This document shows, piece by piece, positions 4,824 to 10,335 of a stretch of 10,335 nucleotides of DNA; positions within the stretch are counted from its first letter, which is position 1; each line of letters opens with the position of its first letter. The translations under genes and the position numbers were made by a program. This DNA comes from CALARM01 sp964431735 (GTDB taxonomy: Bacteria > Vulcanimicrobiota > SpSt-956 > JAKJGF01), in assembly GCA_964431735.1 (NCBI GenBank), contig CAYSLJ010000209.1, forward strand, positions 1 to 10,335. The letters run 5' to 3'. The notes beneath the pieces were generated by a model that saw only the letters and a program-made list of their open reading frames with translations, had not been told where the DNA came from and ran no database searches.

Positions 4824-6152
4824 TTACGTATTATTTTCCAGGCCGAATAGTTTTATTTTTCTCCAGAGAGTTGTCTTATCTATTCCAAGTTCCTCTGCTG
4901 TTTTCTTTTTATTCCAGTTATTTTTTCTGAGAGCTTCATAAATCACATGTTTTTCCATATCTTTCAGAGATTTTTTCTGATATTGAACAGGATGAGATGA
5001 TATAAACTGTTCAGGAAGATGTTCGGGAAGTATTACAGTTCCTTTGCAGAGGATAAACGTGTGTTCTATAATATTTTCCAGTTCTCTTATATTTCCCGGA
5101 AAATTGTATTTCATTAACAATGAAAGAGCTTCATCCGATATGGATTGAATATCTTTTCCTTTTATACTATTAAACCTCTGTATAAAATGATTTACAAGTA
5201 AGGGAATATCTTCTTTTCTTTCAGAAAGAGGGGGTATGAAAATCTTCATAACATTGAGGCGATAATAAAGATCGTGGCGGAACGTTCCTTCTTCTACGAG
5301 AGAAATAAGATTTTTATTTGTAGCTGCCACTATTCTCACATTTGCTTTACAGGCATTTACGCTCCCCAGAGGTTCATAAGTTTTTTCCTGGATTACCCTG
5401 AGTAATCGTGTCTGCATTGATGCAGATATATCACCTATTTCATCAAGGAATATAGTGCCCCCTTCTGCAAGAGCAAATCGTCCTGGTTTATCTTTTTTTG
5501 CATCGGTAAAAGCTCCTGCTTTATAACCGAAGAGTTCCGATTCAAGCAGTGTATCGGGAAGGGCTCCGCAGTTTACTGCTACAAGGGGTTTCTTTTTTCT
5601 TCCGCTCAATTTATGTATGGCTCTTGCTATGAGTTCTTTCCCCGTGCCGCTGTCTCCTTCGATTAAAACATTACTGTCACTTTCCGCTATATCAGGGATT
5701 ATAGAGAATATTTTTTCCATTCTGTGATTTTTACTTATTATATCCTGAAAAGAATAATTTTTATTAATCTTTTTTCTGAGTTCTTCTATTTCCCGTAAAT
5801 CACGGAATGTTTCCACCCCTCCTATAATATGTCCATATTCATCCCGTAATATAGCAGTGCTTATACTTACTGGAAAAGGTTTCCCGTTCTGATTGACTAT
5901 ATAAATGGATTTATTTATAACAGATTTTCCGCTTTCCATAGTTCTGTGAAGAGCACAGTCCGTTTCACATATGCTGGCATGAAATACTTCATAACAGAGT
6001 TTTCCAAGAGCTTCTTCCCTTGAGACTCCGGTAATTTTTTCTGCGGCTCTGTTAAAAGATGTTATTTTCCAGTCATTATCTACGGTAAATACTCCGTCTG
6101 CTATACTGTCCAGAATTATATTAAAATAAGGTTCTTCTCTTTTCTGTTCCAT
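4824..6152 (-). CDS. PAS-domain sigma-54 activator (NtrC-type enhancer-binding protein)
   Basis: A 442-aa activator that remodels sigma-54 RNA polymerase using ATP. An N-terminal PAS domain (~8-120) has a Cys trio, C53, C62 and C66 (ICETDCALHR), suggesting a metal, Fe-S or redox signal. The AAA+ domain (~138-365) has Walker A GDSGTGKE (166-173), the sigma-54 contact loop GAFTDA (213-218; consensus GAFTGA), Walker B IFLDE (234-238), the FRHDLYYRLNV segment (291-301) and NFPGNIRELEN. A Fis-type helix-turn-helix is at ~410-436 (NNWNKKKTAEELGIDKTTLWRKI). No response-regulator receiver domain is present. Start ATG 6152 leaves just enough sequence before the PAS domain and has no SD; the promoter places +1 at this A. 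The nearest target is the sigma-54 promoter at 3290-3305 (inference). Confidence 0.95.
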   Translation of the reverse strand: MEQKREEPYFNIILDSIADGVFTVDNDWKITSFNRAAEKITGVSREEALGKLCYEVFHASICETDCALHRTMESGKSVINKSIYIVNQNGKPFPVSISTAILRDEYGHIIGGVETFRDLREIEELRKKINKNYSFQDIISKNHRMEKIFSIIPDIAESDSNVLIEGDSGTGKELIARAIHKLSGRKKKPLVAVNCGALPDTLLESELFGYKAGAFTDAKKDKPGRFALAEGGTIFLDEIGDISASMQTRLLRVIQEKTYEPLGSVNACKANVRIVAATNKNLISLVEEGTFRHDLYYRLNVMKIFIPPLSERKEDIPLLVNHFIQRFNSIKGKDIQSISDEALSLLMKYNFPGNIRELENIIEHTFILCKGTVILPEHLPEQFISSHPVQYQKKSLKDMEKHVIYEALRKNNWNKKKTAEELGIDKTTLWRKIKLFGLENNT

Positions 6153-6158
6153 AAGGGC

Positions 6159-6187
6159 ATTATATTACAGGTCGTAAAAGTTTGCAA
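6159..6187 (-). promoter_or_regulatory. sigma-70-type promoter predicting a leaderless activator mRNA
   Basis: On the minus strand TTGCAA (6187-6182), a 17-bp spacer and a perfect TATAAT (6164-6159) are followed by six bases and then the ATG at 6152. The predicted +1 is therefore the A of the start codon, and no SD exists upstream of it. Confidence 0.6.
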
Positions 6188-6266
6188 ATTAGTCCGACAA
6201 GGTTTTCTGCCTGCTATCATGACAAAAAATAAAATAGTTTCATTCATAATTTTATTTACCTCTTAT

Positions 6267-7217
6267 TTATTTTAATGCTTCTTTAATGACTTTCATGTTA
6301 TTTTTCATAATATTTATATAGGCATCATATTCCATAGGTCCTGTAGCGGCAGGATCGAGAATAAATACCTTGAGACCTGTTTCATGTGCAATAACATCTG
6401 CCGATTTTGACGAATACTGTGGTTCTGCAAACAGTGCTTTTACTTTATGTTTCTTGATTATCTCAATTGTTTCAGCCAGTTCCTTTGCATTGGGTTCTGT
6501 TCCAGGTTCTCTTTCTATAACAGCAAGTATATTCAGACCAAAATCTTTTGCAAAATAAGGAAAAGCTTCATGAAAAGTTATAATATTACGATCTTTTATA
6601 TCTTTTATTTCACTATTCATTTCCTCTTTTAATTTATAGAGTTTTTCTATATAAGTATCTGCATTTTTTCTATAAAGCTCTTTATGAGAAGGATCATACA
6701 GAGAAAGGTCCTTTTCTATATTATTAATCTGTTTAATAAGATTGGAAACTGATACCCATACATGAGGATTTCCTTCTCCATGTGTTTCCTCATGGGACTC
6801 ACATTCATGTTCATGAGATTCTTCCTGGTGTTTATGATGTTTTCCTTCAATCAATTCAATACCCTTACTGGCATCTATAATTTTCAAATCAGGCTGTTCC
6901 TTTATAACCCTGTCCAGGAATCCTTCCATGCCTGCTCCGTTTACTACAAAAATATCTGCAGTAGCAATAATCTTCATATTATCAGCAGTCATGGAATAAT
7001 TGTGAAGGCACCCTGTAAAAGATTCTGTAAGATTAGTGACTTTAACGCCAGGTACATCCTTTGTAATATTAATAGTACTTATATATACGGGATAAAAAGA
7101 CGTTACTACAACAAGCTCTGTTTTACCGGGTGTTGCGGAAGTATTTTCTGCTCTGTTACAACCTGTCATAATTACTAAACATAAGAAAAATAGTAGATTA
7201 AATAATCTCTTTTTCAT
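6267..7217 (-). CDS. znuA: ZnuA-type zinc/manganese ABC transporter substrate-binding lipoprotein
   Basis: A 316-aa extracytoplasmic metal-binding protein that delivers Zn(II), or possibly Mn(II), to an ABC importer. The signal peptide MKKRLFNLLFFLCLVIMTGC ends in a lipobox, with C20 as the lipidated residue. Likely metal ligands are H72 (CLHNY), H152 (NPHVWVS), H216 (ITFHEAFPYF) and D288 (ILDPAA). A His/Glu-rich loop at ~126-146 contains seven His and one Cys just before NPHVW, typical of zinc-type members. The ATG has SD GAGGTG about 9 nt upstream. Permease and ATPase genes are not in the window, so this is either an orphan binding protein or its partners are elsewhere. Metal specificity is inferred from the His loop only. 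Confidence 0.9.
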   Translation of the reverse strand: MKKRLFNLLFFLCLVIMTGCNRAENTSATPGKTELVVVTSFYPVYISTINITKDVPGVKVTNLTESFTGCLHNYSMTADNMKIIATADIFVVNGAGMEGFLDRVIKEQPDLKIIDASKGIELIEGKHHKHQEESHEHECESHEETHGEGNPHVWVSVSNLIKQINNIEKDLSLYDPSHKELYRKNADTYIEKLYKLKEEMNSEIKDIKDRNIITFHEAFPYFAKDFGLNILAVIEREPGTEPNAKELAETIEIIKKHKVKALFAEPQYSSKSADVIAHETGLKVFILDPAATGPMEYDAYINIMKNNMKVIKEALK

Positions 7218-7248
7218 AAATATACACCTCTTCCTGTATAAAAAAATT

Positions 7249-7265
7249 TATCATAACAATTGATA
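7249..7265. promoter_or_regulatory. candidate metalloregulator operator over the znuA-type start site
   Basis: TATCATAACAATTGATA has 5-bp inverted ends (TATCA/TGATA) and covers the predicted transcription start and the last base of the -10. A Fur/Zur-type repressor would bind here, but the short arms make this a weak candidate. Confidence 0.3.
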
Positions 7266-7293
7266 TTGTAGCAAGTATTATTAATTTCATCAA
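7265..7293 (-). promoter_or_regulatory. extended -10 promoter of the znuA-type gene
   Basis: On the minus strand TTGATG (7293-7288), a 17-bp spacer and TACAAT (7270-7265), preceded by TGC as in an extended -10. The predicted start is near 7258, giving a leader of about 40 nt that contains the SD. Confidence 0.65.
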
Positions 7294-7359
7294 TTCATAA
7301 TCAATAACAATTTTCTTATCTCAGGAGGTGTAAAAAAATAACCTTATCATATTTACAAT

Positions 7360-7391
7360 CGTGACGCGTAACGCGTAACGCGTGACGCGAG
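7360..7391. repeat. CGCGTGA/CGCGTAA heptamer repeat, 32-bp copy
   Basis: It has the same length, orientation and ends as the copy at 933-964, with one base difference (CGCGTAA in place of the second CGCGTGA unit). It is in the intergenic region between the divergent znuA-type and DUF4105-like genes. Confidence 0.85.
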
Positions 7392-7528
7392 GACAAAAAA
7401 CATAATTTGCCAGAGTTATTTTTTAACAGTCCCTTACCATAGAAAAGTGATTTAACACATAGATTTATAAAAAGAGACAGAATTTAACAAAAATTTAACA
7501 AAAATCTTTATTATTTATGTGTACAGAA

Positions 7529-7537
7529 TGATATAAT
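7529..7537 (+). promoter_or_regulatory. extended -10 promoter of the DUF4105-like gene
   Basis: TGATATAAT is a perfect TATAAT with an upstream TGn. No good -35 is present at 16-18 bp, as is common for extended -10 promoters. The predicted start is near 7544, about 57 nt before the ATG. Confidence 0.55.
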
Positions 7538-7601
7538 AATTCTACAAATTATAATTTTATAAGACATATCAGCTGTTTTAACGATAAACGGAGGGAACGT
7601 T

Positions 7602-8741
7602 ATGAAAATTCAACATACCAATCCTTTGGCTAATCTGAATCATCTAACCAGGATTTTATCTGACCTTAAAGGTGATAACATAAAAGATTCTTTTCAAAAG
7701 ACAACAACCGAAGAACTTGCTCTTATCCCTAAACCTCAGATAAAACCGGAAGAAGAAGCACCATGGATAAAAGATCAAATGCCTGCAAAAAACCTGGGAA
7801 CAGGAGAAGACGGACTGTTTCACATAGGTAATGTGAGATGCGGTTTTAAAGAAGCGTCAGAAGTCAAAGACTGGGAACCGGTATTTAAGGAAATCTCTTT
7901 AAATCCCGATAAGGTAAAAGATGTTTATATAGTAATAGAACCTTTTGCACCTGAATGGATTGCAGGTCATGCCCTGTCATATTTCGAATTTGAAGACGAC
8001 GGACAAATAACGACACCTGATGGGACAACATCAAAAGGACTTGTTCTTTCCATAGAAGCACGATTGAAAGAAGGACAGAGCTACAGCCTCATAGACGGAA
8101 TGAAAAATAAATTTAAAAATATCTATCAGCTCGGCACATGGGAAGATTTTGTTCAGAAAGGCTGCAGAAGAGCAGGTCATAAACTGATAAGATATAAACT
8201 GAATTTAAGTAAAGATGAAAAGAAGGAATTACTTAAAAAAAATCTTGAAGAAGCCTTTAAAGACAGAAGCAGTGATTATTACAACACCCTTAAAAACAGC
8301 TGTTATTCCAATCAGGTCCGTATGATAAATTCAGTATTGCCTGAAGAAAGAAAAATAAATGAATGGATTATACCGAATATAGTAAATAATCCCGGAGCAA
8401 ACATACCGAATGCGGCAGGTTTTGCCCTGGGCTCCGCAGGAATAATAGAAAATGCTCCTCCTGTCATAACGGAACCTGATAAAAATCTCTTTCCGGATAA
8501 ACAGGTAAAAACCACTTTCATAGGAAATGCCCTGAAAGCTGCCAGTGATACAAAAGGGTGGGAATTTATGTCAGGACTTACGGGAGTGGCTCTCGGAACT
8601 GCCCTTGGAAGTCTTGTATTACCTCCTGTCCTTGCAATACCCACTACGGGACTCATAGGAGGAGTGGTCGGACTCAATACAGGTGAATGGATAAAAAGAG
8701 AAACTCACCATATACTGGAGCCGTCTGAAAAATATTTATAA
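7602..8741 (+). CDS. DUF4105-like putative papain-fold protein with C-terminal Gly-rich hydrophobic segment
   Basis: A 379-aa protein. Residues ~105-260 resemble DUF4105: DVYIVIEPFAPEWIAGHALSYFEFEDD with candidate catalytic H123, and YYNTLKNSCYSNQVRMINSVLP with candidate nucleophile C234. DUF4105 is related to NlpC/P60-type papain-like enzymes, so it may be a peptidase or amidase, but that is inference. No signal peptide is visible; the N-terminal ~75 residues are polar and Lys/Glu/Pro-rich. Residues ~324-360 are a Gly-rich hydrophobic stretch with GxxxG spacings that could form a membrane hairpin. ATG 7602 has SD GGAGG about 8 nt upstream. It is a single-gene unit with its own promoter and a terminator at 8766-8800. 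The family call is by motif resemblance only. Confidence 0.7.
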   Translation: MKIQHTNPLANLNHLTRILSDLKGDNIKDSFQKTTTEELALIPKPQIKPEEEAPWIKDQMPAKNLGTGEDGLFHIGNVRCGFKEASEVKDWEPVFKEISLNPDKVKDVYIVIEPFAPEWIAGHALSYFEFEDDGQITTPDGTTSKGLVLSIEARLKEGQSYSLIDGMKNKFKNIYQLGTWEDFVQKGCRRAGHKLIRYKLNLSKDEKKELLKKNLEEAFKDRSSDYYNTLKNSCYSNQVRMINSVLPEERKINEWIIPNIVNNPGANIPNAAGFALGSAGIIENAPPVITEPDKNLFPDKQVKTTFIGNALKAASDTKGWEFMSGLTGVALGTALGSLVLPPVLAIPTTGLIGGVVGLNTGEWIKRETHHILEPSEKYL

Positions 8742-8765
8742 AATCAATCATTTCCACAGAGATTA

Positions 8766-8800
8766 AAAAATTCTCCCTATAGAAAAAAGGGAGAATTTTT
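8766..8800. terminator. intrinsic terminator, usable from both strands
   Basis: A perfect 13-bp stem (8766-8778 pairing with 8788-8800) has a 9-nt loop. The core is TTCTCCCT/AGGGAGAA, flanked by A5 on the left and T5 on the right. It lies 25 bp after the DUF4105-like stop and between convergent genes. Confidence 0.9.
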
Positions 8801-8821
8801 CATTAAGCGGCATATATTGTA

Positions 8822-8877
8822 CCGGGATATGAACCAGTCCGGAATATACCAGGTATCTGGACTCCTCTGAATCCCGG
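8822..8877. repeat. nested inverted repeat between convergent genes
   Basis: Outer arms CCGGGAT (8822-8828) and ATCCCGG (8871-8877) enclose AGTCC (8836-8840) and GGACT (8859-8863). Around the centre is ATACC-A-GGTAT. It could be an extended RNA or DNA fold or a remnant element end. It lies about 64 bp downstream of the lectin gene's stop on the minus strand. Confidence 0.45.
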
Positions 8878-8940
8878 ACTGTATCACACCACCATCAATA
8901 AAAATCTGCTTTTCGGGAAGCAAATTGAATGTAATCCACC

Positions 8941-10218
8941 TCAGTTGGCCGAGTAAACTACATAGTTGCCGTCCTCCTGCATCACATCAGAGGCGCCGGG
9001 ATTGCCATATGTGTCAGTAGCCCACAGGGCTTTTCCGCTTTTGCTGTAAATAACCAGGTTACCGTCACCCTGCATCTTAAGCGTTGCGCCTGGATTGCCA
9101 TATGTGCCTGAAGACCACAGGGCTTGTCCGCTTGTGCTGTAAATAACCAGGTTACCGTCCTCCTGCATCTTAATCGTTGCGCCGGGATTGCCATATGTGC
9201 CAGAAGACCACAGAGCGACCTTTCCTCCCTTGAGGTTTTTGAAATCTACATCGAAATGTTTCATATCAGTCGCGCTGTCTGTGCGCAGATACTCCTTGGA
9301 TACTCCCTCATACTTCGACCACACATTCCAGACCTCCTGAGTAAAGTCTATGGAGAAACTGGCGCTCCTGGTCTCGGTGGAAGGAACCGAATAGACAGCC
9401 TGCATCTTCGGGTGGATGCCGACTTGACCTGTGCCACGGGACAACTGCATGGGCCAGTCGGCAGTATCGCTCGAAGCAAAATATATGTATGTATGGAACA
9501 TGTCGTTCCAATAATGATCTCGGAGTTGGTGGGTTTCTTCATCGTTACGGCAGCTCAGTGCGAGAAACATTGACCAGAGACACCTATTGCCATAACCGGG
9601 GCGATGTCCGTTAGTTGATTGCCGTCCTCCGCAGAACTCGTCAGCTCTGAACGAACGTTGCTCAGCGCTGGTCCAGGTCTTTTTAACTCCGTTATCGAGA
9701 TAGTCCACATTGAAGGAAGTAGAACTTTCCGTATTCACGGGAGTATAGTCGTCAATATCTACGCCGTCAGCTCCACAACTAAAAGTTGCCGGGCTACATG
9801 CGACAGATGTGATCCAGTCTACAGAGGGAGTGATATCAACATCCACCTTGCCTATGAAATACCCTTTGTCATTCCGCTCTTTGAAATACAGGTTTCCCCG
9901 GTTCAGAAACCCCAGAGTTTCATTCGAGTCATCCACAATCATGCGTACCCACTTCTTTTCTCCTCCATTCCCCATAAACATCTGGACGCGGAGGGCACAC
10001 TGGATTACGAAGTCCTGACTGCGGCCGCAGGGATACCAGACAAGTTTCGTGTATTTAATGAGGTAATCTTTTTTAGTGATCCCTGACGGTATGTTTGAGC
10101 TGCTGCTCGTCAGTTCACGGGAAGTCCGTGAACTGGCAGACTGGGATATAATCGAACTGACCATGGACATAAGGCTTGCCGGGTCAGTGTCCGGGAGAGC
10201 AAATGAAGTCGAAGTCAT
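8941..10218 (-). CDS. unknown N-terminal region fused to a bulb-type mannose-binding lectin domain
   Basis: A 425-aa protein. Residues ~335-425 are one bulb-type lectin (MMBL) domain built of three near-identical ~31-residue repeats, each beginning ALW and holding an intact QxDxNxVxY mannose site (Q352-Y360, Q383-Y391, Q414-Y422). Residues ~45-330 are not recognised: Cys- and aromatic-containing, probably beta-rich. The N-terminal ~45 residues are Ser/Thr-rich. No signal peptide is seen. Similar lectin domains occur in LlpA-type bacteriocins and in fungal or bacterial carbohydrate-binding proteins, so a secreted antagonist or adhesin is possible but not shown. ATG 10218 lacks an SD, and the frame stays open to 10317 with no ATG, GTG or TTG, so the true start is uncertain. 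GC content is visibly higher than in all neighbours, which fits acquisition by transfer. Confidence 0.75.
   Translation of the reverse strand: MTSTSFALPDTDPASLMSMVSSIISQSASSRTSRELTSSSSNIPSGITKKDYLIKYTKLVWYPCGRSQDFVIQCALRVQMFMGNGGEKKWVRMIVDDSNETLGFLNRGNLYFKERNDKGYFIGKVDVDITPSVDWITSVACSPATFSCGADGVDIDDYTPVNTESSTSFNVDYLDNGVKKTWTSAEQRSFRADEFCGGRQSTNGHRPGYGNRCLWSMFLALSCRNDEETHQLRDHYWNDMFHTYIYFASSDTADWPMQLSRGTGQVGIHPKMQAVYSVPSTETRSASFSIDFTQEVWNVWSKYEGVSKEYLRTDSATDMKHFDVDFKNLKGGKVALWSSGTYGNPGATIKMQEDGNLVIYSTSGQALWSSGTYGNPGATLKMQGDGNLVIYSKSGKALWATDTYGNPGASDVMQEDGNYVVYSAN
8944..9216 (-). repeat. three tandem 93-bp repeats coding for the lectin sub-domains
   Basis: Units at 9216-9124, 9123-9031 and 9030-8944 encode the ALW...QxDGNxVxY sub-domains. 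The first two are nearly identical at the DNA level (same codons through most of TYGNPGAT and DGNLVIYS). The third is more diverged and ends with the stop. Confidence 0.85.
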
Positions 10219-10335
10219 CGGGAAGTGGTTAGGGTCAAGGCGCTCTGTATCAAGATCCAGATCTGTGCTGTTCGGGTCTCCATCTAGCGTGAGTTTACTG
10301 AATTTGAATTTTAAAAGTTAAAAAAAATAAGGTGT

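Larger units (their letters stand above)
7218..7601. other. 384-bp divergent intergenic region
   Basis: The region separates the znuA-type gene (minus) from the DUF4105-like gene (plus). It holds a promoter for each, the candidate operator at 7249-7265, an orphan SD-like AGGAGGTG at 7323-7330 (plus strand, no usable start after it) and a heptamer repeat at 7360-7391. The rest is AT-rich with short direct repeats such as AATTTAACAAAAA near 7483-7503. No gene is seen. Confidence 0.6.

Noticed and set aside
6195..6220. Second sigma-54 promoter ahead of the activator (AGGCAGAAAACCTTGT)
   Set aside because: The -12 element lacks GC at the needed spacing, and a perfect sigma-70-type -10 lies closer to the start.
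6116..6247. Small 43-codon gene (minus) with an AGAGGT-type SD overlapping the activator start
   Set aside because: The peptide has no recognisable feature, runs through the activator's promoter and into its first codons in another frame, and its SD spacing is long. Chance is more likely.
933..7391. CRISPR array from the CGCGTGA repeats
   Set aside because: The heptamers are contiguous without unique spacers and the copies are kilobases apart; no cas gene is present.
8312..8677. Antisense gene within the DUF4105-like gene
   Set aside because: A Pro/Gly/Ala-rich shadow of the sense gene with no SD or recognisable domain.
8822..8877. Integron attC site
   Set aside because: It lacks the conserved RYYYAAC/GTTRRRY ends and no integrase is nearby.
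8801..8940. Coding remnant (minus) between the terminator and the lectin gene
   Set aside because: Frames are open by chance over a short AT/GC-mixed stretch, none has a start with SD, and no family could be recognised. The nested inverted repeat explains part of the region.
9124..9573. Plus-strand gene opposite the lectin gene
   Set aside because: A shadow frame that follows the lectin repeats. The lectin frame carries three intact mannose motifs and is clearly the coding one.

Overview
The window is from a low-GC, probably anaerobic bacterium that uses sigma-54. The phylum cannot be fixed from the sequence. Supporting signs are two ATPases with inserted 2[4Fe-4S] ferredoxin domains, three NifX-type cofactor-binding proteins, an FmdE-family protein, a PAS/AAA+ sigma-54 activator, strong Shine-Dalgarno (SD) sequences and AT-rich spacers. 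No nitrogenase structural gene or NifB is present, so 'nitrogen fixation' would be an over-reading.

Region 1 (32-3250, all minus strand) is a five-gene metallocluster-type operon. In transcription order it holds three small NifX-type proteins (GTG start at 3250, then genes starting at 2836 and 2370), followed by two MinD/Mrp-type ATPases with ferredoxin inserts (starting at 1881 and 904). Ahead of it is a very good sigma-54 -24/-12 promoter (3290-3305). About 120-145 bp upstream of its predicted start lies a perfect 46-bp palindrome made of two 17-bp palindromes (3390-3435), the expected place for activator-binding sites.

Region 2 (3516-4109, minus) is a DUF4160-DUF2442 gene pair. Its sigma-70-type promoter sits in the tail of the preceding gene and carries a 17-bp palindrome in its spacer.

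Region 3 (4169-6152, minus) holds the PAS sigma-54 activator followed by an FmdE/zinc-ribbon gene. The activator's promoter predicts a leaderless mRNA. The FmdE gene's strong SD lies 26 nt from its ATG, with a small hairpin in between. The activator is the obvious candidate to drive region 1, which would make regions 1 and 3 one regulatory unit.

Region 4 (6267-7217, minus) is a ZnuA-type metal-binding lipoprotein with a His-rich loop and its own extended -10 promoter.

Region 5 (7602-8800, plus) is a DUF4105-like putative papain-fold protein with an extended -10 promoter and a clear terminator.

Region 6 (8941 to the right edge, minus) is a GC-richer gene for a protein ending in a three-repeat bulb-type mannose-binding lectin domain. 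It looks foreign to its neighbours and its 5' end is unclear.

A family of interspersed heptamer repeats (CGCGTGA/CGCGTAA) lies between genes at 1-13, 933-964, 2397-2467 and 7360-7391. The divergent copies differ from the intact ones mainly by CpG to TpG/CpA changes.
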